Source: Bacteroidota bacterium (GTDB lineage: Bacteria; Bacteroidota; Bacteroidia; Bacteroidales; Bacteroidaceae). From it: DNA of 64,000 nucleotides. The first letter of the stretch is position 1. Each line of letters opens with the position of its first letter. Shown one piece after another: positions 16,991 to 25,542 of the stretch. The position numbers and the translations under genes are program-made. The stretch lies in NCBI GenBank assembly GCA_023426145.1, contig JAFABG010000015.1, forward strand, positions 1-64,000. The letters run 5' to 3'. Below the pieces are notes generated by a model. The model saw only the letters and a list, made by a program, of their open reading frames with translations, did no database searches and was not told the origin of the DNA.

Positions 16991-18253
16991 TTATCTCGGT
17001 TTGCCGGAGGTACTATAGGGGATAGTAAACCAAAATTTGGATCCCTTTCCTTCGACAGATTCAACACCGATTTGACCATTTAATTTTTTTATGATGGTTT
17101 GTGATATAGGAAGTCCAAGGCCTGTACCCTTTTTTTCCTTGTTCAGCCTTACAAATCTTTCAAATACTTCTGGGAGTTTATTTTCTGGGATTCCACTTCC
17201 TGTGTCTTTTACGTAAAAGTAGAGTTCGGTTTCTTTGGGTATATACCCAATCTGTATAGTTCCTTCTGCAGTAAATTTCAAAGCATTGGTCATGAAATTC
17301 GAGAGCACTTGCGCTACTCGATTTCGATCTATCTCTATTATGCAGGAAGTAAGGGGAGTCTCTGCTATCAAATCTAAAACTTTTCCCGTATCATTTATTT
17401 TCATTTGGAAAAATTGATGTAGATCAGATATCAAAAGATTGATATCCACTTCACTATAGATGAAATCAAGTGTTCCTGCCTCGATTTTGGACATATCTAG
17501 AATATCATTCACCAACTGTAGCAATAAATCAGCATTCATTTTGATAATTTCTCTATATTGTGCTTTTTCCTCCTCTGTATTGGCGCTATCCAATATTTCT
17601 GCAAATCCTGTTATAGCATTAATAGGGGTGCGAATTTCATGGCTCATGTTGGCGAGGAAGGTAGATTTGGAAAGATCGGCTTTCTCTGCTCTTTCTTTAG
17701 CTTCAATTAATTCTTTCTCGTTTTGTTTGAGCGTTGTAATATCATGTATGGTGAGCACTATATTGGGTACTTCGTTGACGATAAAATAAGATCCCGATAT
17801 TAATGTATCGCATCTTGTCTGTTTACTGTCGGAATCTTTTATGTTTAATGTAGCTTCTAAATTGGCGAAACTTTTTTTCTCCTTGAATGCCTGTCTAATC
17901 GTTTTTCGGATGGGGCAAGAATCACAATAGGAGTGGGTGCCGCATCCCCCCTGAGCTGATAAAGCGTTGGAGCACTTTAATAAATCTCCGACTTTTTTTT
18001 CTTCTGTGCCTTTTGGGGTGCGGGTTAAATGGTAATAGTTTGTTCTCAAGACTTTTAGGTCTTCGTCTATCAATAAGACAAATGCGCGTATGTTTTTTAA
18101 AACAGCACTGGCAATGTGCTTGGTGTGCTCATGTTTTTGAGTCTCATTGACTAAGTGTTGCCGTAGTTGAATGACTTTTTTCTTCTCCGTCTGAAAATTA
18201 CTTAAGAGAATTGCGCATACAATAATTAGTATTGATAACAAGGCTATTAGCAT
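16991..18253 (-). CDS. membrane-anchored PAS sensor histidine kinase with a four-cysteine motif
   Basis: A 420-residue sensor kinase: one N-terminal membrane segment (1-19), short coiled coil, PAS domain (about 48-175), HisKA with phospho-acceptor His205 in FLANMSHEIRTP, and an HATPase_c domain with VNDILDMSKIEAG, NFMTNALKFT, VKDTGSGI and GTGLGLPIS. The PAS domain contains Cys94, Cys104, Cys110 and Cys113 (C-x9-C-x5-C-x2-C), a spacing suited to a metal, Fe-S cluster or disulfide switch. No response regulator is adjacent and no receiver domain is fused, so it is an orphan kinase. It is divergent from rubredoxin, which makes a redox input plausible but unproven. Confidence 0.9.
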   Translation of the reverse strand: MLIALLSILIIVCAILLSNFQTEKKKVIQLRQHLVNETQKHEHTKHIASAVLKNIRAFVLLIDEDLKVLRTNYYHLTRTPKGTEEKKVGDLLKCSNALSAQGGCGTHSYCDSCPIRKTIRQAFKEKKSFANLEATLNIKDSDSKQTRCDTLISGSYFIVNEVPNIVLTIHDITTLKQNEKELIEAKERAEKADLSKSTFLANMSHEIRTPINAITGFAEILDSANTEEEKAQYREIIKMNADLLLQLVNDILDMSKIEAGTLDFIYSEVDINLLISDLHQFFQMKINDTGKVLDLIAETPLTSCIIEIDRNRVAQVLSNFMTNALKFTAEGTIQIGYIPKETELYFYVKDTGSGIPENKLPEVFERFVRLNKEKKGTGLGLPISQTIIKKLNGQIGVESVEGKGSKFWFTIPYSTSGKPR

Positions 18254-18289
18254 AATCTAAAATGTTGATATTGTTTTATGAATATGTCG

Positions 18290-18297
18290 CAAATATA
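18290..18297 (-). promoter_or_regulatory. -7 box of the sensor kinase promoter
   Basis: Minus-strand TATATTTG followed by C lies 37 nt upstream of the kinase start; TTTC occurs 19 nt further upstream as a fair -33 element. Confidence 0.55.
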
Positions 18298-18384
18298 ACT
18301 TTTTTAATTCTTATTAGAAAGAACTTCGAACAAATTACACTTGTTAACGTTATATTATTAAATAAACCCATAAAAACAAACATA

Positions 18385-18546
18385 ATGAAAAAGTACATTT
18401 GCACAGCTTGTGAATATATTTATGATCCTGAACAAGGTGATCCAGATAGCGGAATTGATCCAGGAACTCCATTTGAAGATATCCCTGATGATTGGGTCTG
18501 CCCACTTTGTGGGGTCGGAAAAGAAGATTTTGAACCTTACGATTGA
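18385..18546 (+). CDS. rubredoxin
   Basis: A 53-residue iron protein for one-electron transfer in the cytoplasm. It has both Cys-x2-Cys pairs, CTACEYIYDP (Cys6, Cys9) and CPLCGVGKEDF (Cys39, Cys42), and the usual PGTPFEDIPDDWVCP. The ATG at 18385 gives the standard length; a longer open frame upstream overlaps the divergent promoter region. In anaerobes such as Bacteroides rubredoxin usually feeds oxygen- or peroxide-reducing enzymes, none of which is adjacent. Confidence 0.97.
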   Translation: MKKYICTACEYIYDPEQGDPDSGIDPGTPFEDIPDDWVCPLCGVGKEDFEPYD

Positions 18547-18580
18547 GTAAACTATAAAAGAGGGAGAGAGAATTTTAACC

Positions 18581-18622
18581 AAAAAGAGAGTTAGTATTTA
18601 TAAAACTAACTCTCTTTTTTTA
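18581..18622. terminator. bidirectional terminator between rubredoxin and the Na/Pi transporter
   Basis: A long stem (AGAGAGTTAGT pairing with ACTAACTCTCT, flanked by A and T runs on each side) lies between the convergent genes and can work on both strands. Confidence 0.85.
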
Positions 18623-18644
18623 TACCTGTTTTTATGTTGATGGT

Positions 18645-20342
18645 TTAAGAAACTTTTTTCTCTTTAATATCGCTACTAGCTTCTACCACATTCACTACAT
18701 AGTCGCCTAGTTTTTCACACTCAGCGATGATGTCCATGTAGTATACACCCATTTGGTAATCATATTCTTTATTGTTAACATCAAGAATATTCTGATTCTT
18801 TAATTGATTGCGGTAGTTATTGATCTCATTTTCTATATTGAAAGACTTGTTGATATCAATACTTTGATGCTCAGACTTTTCTACTACTACAATCATTTGT
18901 ACAAGCGCATCATTCGTTAATTTCATCATGAAGTGAATGTGTTCATATTGTTTTTCAGTAAAGTCTTGATTCGTCTGACGCTTCCTGTTTATAGTACGTG
19001 CTAAGTTATAACAACTGTCCCCGATACTTTCTATCTCAGTTACTTCACGTAGCATAGCACGTATTTGTAGTTTGCTTTCTGAACTTAAGCGACCTTCAGA
19101 GACTTGATTCAAGTAATTTGCGATTTCTAATTCCATATTGTCGCTTATATTCTCATACTTTTCAACGCGGCTGAATAATTTGTTGAAATCATCGTCTTTT
19201 TCTGTATGTAATAAGTCTTGTACCATTCCAAACATCCGATGAGTACGTTCTGCAAACAAATGTATTTCCTTTCGTGCTTGTAAGATAGAAAGTTCTGCAG
19301 TTGAAAGCATTCCTCCTGTGATGAATCGTAAACGCGGTTCTTCGTCTTCCTCTTTGGGGTGAATAAGTGCACAAACTGTACGTTCTATAAATTTTACTCC
19401 CCAAATAAGCAGGCATACGTTGCATATATTGAAAATAGAGTGGAATGCTGATAATTTATAGGAAATAGCGACTTCTGGATTGCTGGTTTGGAAGAAAGTA
19501 TCCACTACCCAGTTTACCAATTCCATAAAAGGATGGAAAAGAATTAACACCCAGATAACACCGAAAACATTAAAAACAAAGTGTCCTAGAGCAGCTCGTT
19601 TAGCTTGTGTGTTGGCAGTCAATGCTGCGAGATTGGCTGTAATAGTAGTCCCGATATTTTCTCCTAATACAAGCGCTGCACCTAGTTCTAAACTTATCCA
19701 TCCATTTGCACACATAATCAAGGTTATTGCCATGGTGGCTGCGGAAGCTTGAACAATCATGGTGAGTATGGTACCGATAAATAAGAAAAGTAGGATGGAT
19801 AAGAAGCCCATATCGGTGTAATTTTGTACAAAAGCAAGCATCTCCGGATTGGCGTTAAGGTCGGGAGCATTTGCCTTTAGATAAGCAAGTCCCATAAAAA
19901 GGAAAGAAAAACCGAAGATGAATTCACCGATAGATTTACGGTTACTTTTACCCGAGAAAATGAGTGGAAGTGCGATGGCTAGTAGTGGAAGTGCGAAAAC
20001 GGACATGTCTACTTTGAATCCAAATACGGATATAATCCATGCTGTGACAGTTGTACCGATATTGGCACCCATAATTACGCTGATGGATTCTCCAAGTGTC
20101 AACAATCCAGCATTGACGAAGCTGACTACCATTACAGTTGTTGCTGAAGAAGACTGGATGAGGGCTGTGATTAACACTCCTGTTAAAACCCCTGTTACCC
20201 GATTCGTTGTCATTGCTGTTAGGATGCTTCGTAGCCTGTCGCCTGCTATCTTTTGTAAGCCTTCGCTCATTATTTTCATTCCATACAGGAAAAGCCCTAA
20301 GGAACCTATGAGCTTTAAAAAATCATAAAAAGAATATTCCAT
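18645..20342 (-). CDS. Na/Pi cotransporter family protein with PhoU-like C-terminus
   Basis: A 565-residue inner-membrane protein. The first 310 residues form two inverted NptA/SLC34-type repeats, marked by ALIQSSSATTVMVVSFVNAG and MIVQASAATMAITLIMCANG, each followed by a GxNIGTT motif. The remaining 230 residues are a cytoplasmic PhoU-like helical domain (about 350-555). Such proteins move phosphate with sodium, or regulate phosphate export; direction cannot be told from sequence. It is divergent from the nucleoside kinase gene and convergent with rubredoxin. Confidence 0.9.
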   Translation of the reverse strand: MEYSFYDFLKLIGSLGLFLYGMKIMSEGLQKIAGDRLRSILTAMTTNRVTGVLTGVLITALIQSSSATTVMVVSFVNAGLLTLGESISVIMGANIGTTVTAWIISVFGFKVDMSVFALPLLAIALPLIFSGKSNRKSIGEFIFGFSFLFMGLAYLKANAPDLNANPEMLAFVQNYTDMGFLSILLFLFIGTILTMIVQASAATMAITLIMCANGWISLELGAALVLGENIGTTITANLAALTANTQAKRAALGHFVFNVFGVIWVLILFHPFMELVNWVVDTFFQTSNPEVAISYKLSAFHSIFNICNVCLLIWGVKFIERTVCALIHPKEEDEEPRLRFITGGMLSTAELSILQARKEIHLFAERTHRMFGMVQDLLHTEKDDDFNKLFSRVEKYENISDNMELEIANYLNQVSEGRLSSESKLQIRAMLREVTEIESIGDSCYNLARTINRKRQTNQDFTEKQYEHIHFMMKLTNDALVQMIVVVEKSEHQSIDINKSFNIENEINNYRNQLKNQNILDVNNKEYDYQMGVYYMDIIAECEKLGDYVVNVVEASSDIKEKKVS

Positions 20343-20430
20343 CTATAATAATTTTAGTGGTTGTTTGCTCTCTATCCGATTACTGAGTATATTTAGTCCT
20401 TGCATTTATTCACCTCATAAATACACTATA

Positions 20431-22104
20431 ATGAAGCAGATGTTACAAATATGTTGCAAAAATAATAATATTTATAAAGAATTCCCCATTGGGAGCTCAC
20501 TTTTGGATATTTATTGCGGTTTTAATCTTAATTTTCCTTATCAAGTGGTTAGTGCGAAGGTCAATAATCGTTCGGAAGGGCTTAATTTTAAAGTATATAA
20601 TAATAAGGATGTAGAATTCTTAGATATACGTGATTCCTCTGGTATGCGGACCTATGTTCGGTCACTGTGTTTTGTGTTATTTAAAGCTGTGAGTGAATTG
20701 TTTCCTGATGGGAAACTGTTTGTAGAGCATCCTGTTTCTAAAGGGTATTTTTGTAATTTACGTATTGGTCGTCCTATAACTCTTGAAGATGTAACGAGAA
20801 TTAAGGTACGGATGCAGGAAATCATAGCCGAAAATATACCTTTTCATCGGATTGAATGTCACACCTCAGAAGCTGTGCGGGTTTTCAGTGAAAGGGGAAT
20901 GAATGATAAAGTGAGACTACTTGAAACTTCTGGAACACTTTATACTTATTATTATACGCTTGGTGATACGGTGGATTATTATTATGGAAATCTATTGCCG
21001 AGTACTGGATATCTGAATTTGTTCGATGTAGTGAAGTATTATGATGGTTTATTGTTGCGTATTCCCAATAAAGAGAATCCATCAGTACTAGAGGAAGTGG
21101 TGAAGCAGGAAAAGATGCTCGATGTGTTTAAGGAATACGTTAATTGGAGCTATATCATGGGACTTAATAATGCCGGTGATTTTAATTTGGCCTGTGAAGA
21201 CGGTCATGCTACTGATTTAATTAATGTAGCTGAAGCTCTTCAGGAGAAGAAAATAGCGCAAATTGCTGATACCATTTTCCATAGAGGAGAAAATGGTGAT
21301 CGGGTTAAACTTGTGCTTATTGCTGGCCCTTCTTCTTCTGGCAAAACGACTTTTAGTAAGCGACTCTCCATTCAATTGATGACAAATGGTTTGAAACCCT
21401 ATCCTATTTCTCTTGATAATTATTTTGTAGATCGTGAAGAAACTCCCTTGGATGAGAATGGAAATTATGATTATGAATCTTTGTATGCGCTCGATTTGGA
21501 GTTATTTAATCAGCAGTTGCAGTCTCTTTTAGATGGAGAAGAGGTTGAACTTCCCCGTTTTAATTTCTCTTTAGGAAAAAAAGAATATAAGGGTGATAAG
21601 TTGAAAATTGAAGATAATACGATTCTCATATTGGAAGGTATTCATGCCTTGAATCCAGAACTAACTCCACACATTTCGGATCAGAAGAAGTTTAAAATTT
21701 ATGTTTCGGCTTTGACAACTATTTCGTTAGATGACCATAACTGGATTCCTACCACCGACAATCGTTTGCTTCGACGTATTATTCGTGATTTTAATTATCG
21801 TGGATACTCTGCACGTGAAACGATCTCTCGCTGGCCGAGTGTGCGAGCTGGAGAAGATAAGTGGATTTTTCCATATCAAGAGAATGCAGACGTTATGTTC
21901 AACTCTGCATTATTGTTTGAATTTGCCGTGTTGAGGCTACATGCTGAACCTATACTTATGGGTGTTCCACGTAACTCTGAAGAGTATTGTGAAGCTTATA
22001 GATTGCTAAAATTTATTAAATACTTCATCCCGGTTCAGGATAAAGAAATACCGCCGACATCTTTATTAAGGGAGTTTTTGGGGGGAAGTAGCTTTAAATA
22101 CTAG
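20431..22104 (+). CDS. TGS-domain/uridine kinase-like nucleoside kinase fusion
   Basis: A 557-residue cytoplasmic protein. The N-terminal part (about 1-65) resembles a TGS domain and the next part (about 70-230) the second additional domain of threonyl-tRNA synthetase (HPVSKGYFCNL). The C-terminal half is a P-loop kinase of the uridine kinase/phosphoribulokinase family with Walker A GPSSSGKTTFSKRL, LDNYFVDRE and LILEGIHALNPEL. Relatives are annotated simply as nucleoside kinases; the true substrate and the job of the synthetase-like part are unclear. The ATG at 20431 puts the TGS domain at the N-terminus; the longer frame adds nothing conserved. Confidence 0.88.
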   Translation: MKQMLQICCKNNNIYKEFPIGSSLLDIYCGFNLNFPYQVVSAKVNNRSEGLNFKVYNNKDVEFLDIRDSSGMRTYVRSLCFVLFKAVSELFPDGKLFVEHPVSKGYFCNLRIGRPITLEDVTRIKVRMQEIIAENIPFHRIECHTSEAVRVFSERGMNDKVRLLETSGTLYTYYYTLGDTVDYYYGNLLPSTGYLNLFDVVKYYDGLLLRIPNKENPSVLEEVVKQEKMLDVFKEYVNWSYIMGLNNAGDFNLACEDGHATDLINVAEALQEKKIAQIADTIFHRGENGDRVKLVLIAGPSSSGKTTFSKRLSIQLMTNGLKPYPISLDNYFVDREETPLDENGNYDYESLYALDLELFNQQLQSLLDGEEVELPRFNFSLGKKEYKGDKLKIEDNTILILEGIHALNPELTPHISDQKKFKIYVSALTTISLDDHNWIPTTDNRLLRRIIRDFNYRGYSARETISRWPSVRAGEDKWIFPYQENADVMFNSALLFEFAVLRLHAEPILMGVPRNSEEYCEAYRLLKFIKYFIPVQDKEIPPTSLLREFLGGSSFKY

Positions 22105-22146
22105 TCAATAAATTTTTTTTAAAAAAGTTTTATTTGATAGTTTATG

Positions 22147-22177
22147 GTTGTTATGTCATAATAAGTTTGTAACTTTG
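22147..22177 (+). promoter_or_regulatory. promoter upstream of the small membrane protein gene
   Basis: GTTG (22147-22150), 19 nt, TAACTTTG (22170-22177) followed by C is a strong Bacteroidetes promoter. It implies a leader of about 135 to 195 nt before the next gene, long for this window. The leader contains a 15-bp palindrome (ATTACG-CAA-CGTAAT, 22297-22311). Confidence 0.7.
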
Positions 22178-22319
22178 CCGGGGAAATTTGAAAAAAACAA
22201 CCATCACTATCAGTTGTTGTATGCTAGAGAAAGAGAGATAACCATTAAGACTAGCTCATTATATTGGAATGTATGACTATTCTTTGTGGTTTATTGATTA
22301 CGCAACGTAATAAAAAAAT

Positions 22320-22718
22320 ATGATATTTTATAATAGTTTATTGGCGAAATGTTTTCTTCGAAAGAAGAAGCATTATTTTATGGTAGGCGGATTTTTCTTT
22401 ACCCGAAATAAATATTTGGAAGTATGGGAGGATATGGAACTAAGGATACATGCCCGGCAATATTGGGAATGTTGTTCTTTAACAATCATTCCTGCATTAG
22501 CCTTATCACTATGGTTGTCTTGGTGGTGGATGGTTCTTCCATTCATTACTTACCACCTACTGTTTTGGTTGGAGAAAGCATTTCGTTCTCATTCTGTGTT
22601 TAACTGGGAAGCTTTGACTTATTGTGGAGATGCCGTTTATATGCGAAAGAGGAAATCATTCGCTTGGATGAAGTGGTATGGGAAGAAAACTTTTCCAAAA
22701 TCAGAATGGGATGATTAA
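22320..22718 (+). CDS. small membrane protein of unknown function
   Basis: I do not recognise this 132-residue protein. It has two adjacent hydrophobic segments (about 53-88: IIPALALSLWLSWWW and LPFITYHLLFWLEKAF), a basic N-terminus, and a Trp/Lys-rich soluble tail ending KWYGKKTFPKSEWDD. The exact start is uncertain: ATG codons at 22320, 22380 and 22434 are in frame, and 22380 (MVGGFFFTRNKYLEV) is a good alternative. A strong promoter upstream and a regular codon pattern support it as a real gene. It stands alone between the nucleoside kinase and the convergent esterase pair. Confidence 0.65.
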   Translation: MIFYNSLLAKCFLRKKKHYFMVGGFFFTRNKYLEVWEDMELRIHARQYWECCSLTIIPALALSLWLSWWWMVLPFITYHLLFWLEKAFRSHSVFNWEALTYCGDAVYMRKRKSFAWMKWYGKKTFPKSEWDD

Positions 22719-22778
22719 TATCTCACTCTGATTTATTGTACGATCTTTAAGACTTCTTTTTTTATTTACAGATTAGGT

Positions 22779-23927
22779 TTACAGTTCTCGGTTAAAAAAA
22801 TCAAGAATTTCCTTTTGCATTGGTTTACTGCAGAAATGTGGTAAGTCCCAGAATTTTGTAACTAGTTTGTCATCTGCAGACTGGCTGAGCCACACATCTT
22901 TCATTTCCTTATAAGCTTTTTCTACAGAAGGTATTGGGAACAATTTGTCGCGACGTCCGTTGAAAAACAACATAGGTTTAGGACACGCGATTGAAGCAAT
23001 GTGCGGGTAATCTAAATAACGCCTTATTCCAGGGAGTACGTTTACATAATTTGAATCTCCTTTCCCCGCGCCATATTGAGGGGAAAGTTGATAGTCTGTC
23101 GTGATCATCCAACAAACGGAAGCGCCTGCTTTAATTTTATCAGATAATGCGGCAAGCATCCATGAACGATAGGCACCCATGGAGAATCCCATGCAACCAA
23201 TTCTATTCTTATCAACCTCTTTTAGAGTTGATAAGAAATCTGTTGTATAAAGGTCTTCAAATGAAATATAGCCACTCCAGCTACGTCCAAGCATTTCAAA
23301 AGCACAGGCAATAGCTTGTTGCTTGTCATAGCGAACTCCTTCTTTTCGTCCACGTTCACCCCAAAATAAAGCGTCTATAACAAGAACAACGTAACCGTTA
23401 GAAGCTAGATAATCCCCAACATACTGATCATCATAACATTGATGTGCCCATTGATCTGCATCTGCCAGAGTGAGTGAATCCACATCGAACGGGCGTACCA
23501 TTTTTTCTTTTCCTATAGAAAAATGAGCTCCATGATCGTGGAGAAGGACTACAGCTGGAAAGGGGCCTTTCCCTTCAGGAATTAGTAAATAAGCAGGGAC
23601 ACGTGAATAGCTAGAAAGATTAAATTCGATTTTGTTTGCATCATAACCTTTCCGCTTTTCGATTGCTATTACTTCCATGTCGTATTGTTCCGCTGCTGGT
23701 GGAGGAGTGAGCATTGCATCTAGAACTTTTGCACGAGCGGTGTTTCTCCATGTAGAGAAATCCTTGATCGAACTATTCCCCCAAGCCATTGGATAGGTTA
23801 ACTCTGATTGTATCTTGTTAATAAATAAAGGTAAATCGCGTTCGAATTCAAAGCCTGGAGAGGTTTGTGAATATATATTGGTTGATATAATTCCCCCTAT
23901 TAGAAATAATATAATTTTGTTTATCAT
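22779..23927 (-). CDS. secreted alpha/beta-hydrolase (dienelactone hydrolase/acetyl esterase type)
   Basis: A 382-residue exported hydrolase with signal peptide MINKIILFLIGGIISTNIYSQ. The catalytic triad can be placed at Ser in GCMGFSMGAYRS, Asp in FFNGRRDKLFP and His in DLPHFCSK. VVLLHDHGAHFSIGKE supplies the oxyanion side. Similar proteins are annotated as dienelactone hydrolase or acetylxylan esterase, so the role is probably removal of acyl groups from plant polysaccharide. Its ATG directly follows the TAA of the upstream esterase, with no spacer, so the pair is surely cotranslated. Confidence 0.82.
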   Translation of the reverse strand: MINKIILFLIGGIISTNIYSQTSPGFEFERDLPLFINKIQSELTYPMAWGNSSIKDFSTWRNTARAKVLDAMLTPPPAAEQYDMEVIAIEKRKGYDANKIEFNLSSYSRVPAYLLIPEGKGPFPAVVLLHDHGAHFSIGKEKMVRPFDVDSLTLADADQWAHQCYDDQYVGDYLASNGYVVLVIDALFWGERGRKEGVRYDKQQAIACAFEMLGRSWSGYISFEDLYTTDFLSTLKEVDKNRIGCMGFSMGAYRSWMLAALSDKIKAGASVCWMITTDYQLSPQYGAGKGDSNYVNVLPGIRRYLDYPHIASIACPKPMLFFNGRRDKLFPIPSVEKAYKEMKDVWLSQSADDKLVTKFWDLPHFCSKPMQKEILDFFNREL

Positions 23928-25274
23928 TTATTTTATATGTTTTTTTATCCACAATAGATGTCCATACTCTGTATCGTTTGATGTCCAATGCTCGTTGATC
24001 GGTGTAATGAGTGATTCTTTATGACATTTCAGCGTATTATATACGATATAGCTAGTTGTTGGTGGGCAAACGTCGTCATTGAATCCCCAGGTCATGTAAG
24101 TATCTGCTTGGATTAGTTTGGCAAAGTTTACTACATCGAAATAAGCCATAGTCTTGATTTTCTCTGGCGTGTCCATGTCTACTGAATTTCTAAAGAAATG
24201 AGGATAACCTCCGGCACGTCCGGCTTTATAACCAGCCATATCACTTAGAGCTGGATGATTAGCTACACAAGCAGTTACTCGTTGATCTAGTCCAGCGGTG
24301 ACGAGGGCTAAAGCTCCTCCTTGACTACCACCCTGAACAATTACATTTTTTCCATCCCATTCGGGCAATGAAGTCAGTAGGTCGATACTCCGAACGCATC
24401 CTAAATACACACGTTTCATATAATAGTTCTCTCGGCTGTCTAGCCCGTTATAGAGATAACCATTTTCTCTGCCGTTGAAAGCAGTACTTATTTCTTTGAA
24501 TTCTTCTTCGCTCATTTCTGGGTTCAACCCATGAATTTCTATTTCAAAGCGGATGAAGCCTTGTTCGGCATAATATTTATGACGGAGAGGCTCTTTGATT
24601 GTTTTGATTCCAGCTCCAGGAGGGCATAGTACGACAGGGTATTTCCCTTCTTTTTTCGGGTAAAACAGATATCCATAGATGCTTTGTCCGCGTTGATTTA
24701 TTTGTAATTTGATGAGAAAACAGTTTATTTTATCAGTCGAGTATTTTTTTACATATTCTTTGGTATAAGTTAGCGGCTGTTTGGCTAGTATTGTCTTCTC
24801 TTTATCCCAGAATTGCTGAAAATCAGTAGGCATTATGGTATATGGACGGAGCTTTTCTGGTGAAAAACCAACTTTTACGTGGTGGTTGTATTTCTTTCCG
24901 TCTATAGTCGCTGTTAAGCGGCAGTCGCGAAAGCCTGGTTGCTTCATCGTGCCTATAGGGATGGTAACTTTCCCTTTTTTCATAATTACAGAGCCTTTGC
25001 TATCAGCTGGCATCATATCTCCAGCTATTTCAAAATCAATCACGATGTTATCTGCTGGAATGCCATATTTGTAAAATTGTACTTCTACAGTAGCTTGTTC
25101 TCCAATTTTGTATAGCCAGTCGGTATGATTCGGAACAGTAACCCAAAACACGTCACTTCGGTAAGGATTGTTTTCGGCTATTACATGCATTGTAGTTAGG
25201 AGGAATGTTGCTAATAAACAAAAAGAACTAATACTCTTTTTGTTACCCAAAATAATTGTCTTTTGTTTTTTCAT
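23928..25274 (-). CDS. secreted acetylxylan esterase (AXE1/CE7-like)
   Basis: A 448-residue exported esterase. An N-terminal beta-rich domain (about 40-140) precedes an AXE1-type alpha/beta-hydrolase domain (about 150-445). Motifs are VVLCPPGAG, nucleophile Ser in VQGGSQGGALALVTAGLD, Asp in WGFNDDVCPPTTSY and His in EYGHLLW. The family deacetylates xylo-oligosaccharides and related acetylated sugars. The ATG at 25272-25274 begins a signal peptide (MKKQKTIILGNKKSISSFCLLATFLLTTMHVIA); the longer frame is not needed. No SusC/SusD or xylanase is close by. Confidence 0.87.
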   Translation of the reverse strand: MKKQKTIILGNKKSISSFCLLATFLLTTMHVIAENNPYRSDVFWVTVPNHTDWLYKIGEQATVEVQFYKYGIPADNIVIDFEIAGDMMPADSKGSVIMKKGKVTIPIGTMKQPGFRDCRLTATIDGKKYNHHVKVGFSPEKLRPYTIMPTDFQQFWDKEKTILAKQPLTYTKEYVKKYSTDKINCFLIKLQINQRGQSIYGYLFYPKKEGKYPVVLCPPGAGIKTIKEPLRHKYYAEQGFIRFEIEIHGLNPEMSEEEFKEISTAFNGRENGYLYNGLDSRENYYMKRVYLGCVRSIDLLTSLPEWDGKNVIVQGGSQGGALALVTAGLDQRVTACVANHPALSDMAGYKAGRAGGYPHFFRNSVDMDTPEKIKTMAYFDVVNFAKLIQADTYMTWGFNDDVCPPTTSYIVYNTLKCHKESLITPINEHWTSNDTEYGHLLWIKKHIK

Positions 25275-25438
25275 TGTATGCTTTATGTTGTTGGTATATT
25301 GATAATACTGCAATATTAGGCTAAAATCAAGAGCTTGAGGGAGATAAAATGTTTTAATAGGGGGAAATTTAAGGCAATGTTTGGCCCAATATGTGAATTA
25401 AACTCTCCACGTATTGTTTGTGTTATGAAAAAGTGATG

Positions 25439-25527
25439 GCGTGTCATAAGCCCATTTTCTGGCTTATCCCCCTTTCACGGCCCTTGTGTTAAGGGATAAA
25501 ATGAGGGAGCTAAAATTTTTGACACAC
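25439..25527 (-). other. possible structured RNA element upstream of the esterase pair
   Basis: On the minus strand an outer stem (GTGTGTCA, 25520-25527, with TGACACGC, 25439-25446, one G-U) encloses two perfect hairpins: CCCTT-N5-AAGGG (25481-25495) and TAAGCC-N8-GGCTTA (25447-25466). This is a three-way-junction shape in the gap between the aminopeptidase stop and the esterase start. It has no T run. It could be the 3' end of the aminopeptidase mRNA or part of the esterase leader. Confidence 0.35.
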
Positions 25528-25542
25528 CTTCACTTCTATTGT

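Noticed and set aside
19918..20328. 136-codon plus-strand frame inside the Na/Pi transporter gene
   Set aside because: Antisense to a well-supported membrane protein gene; the sequence reflects the reversed hydrophobic codons.
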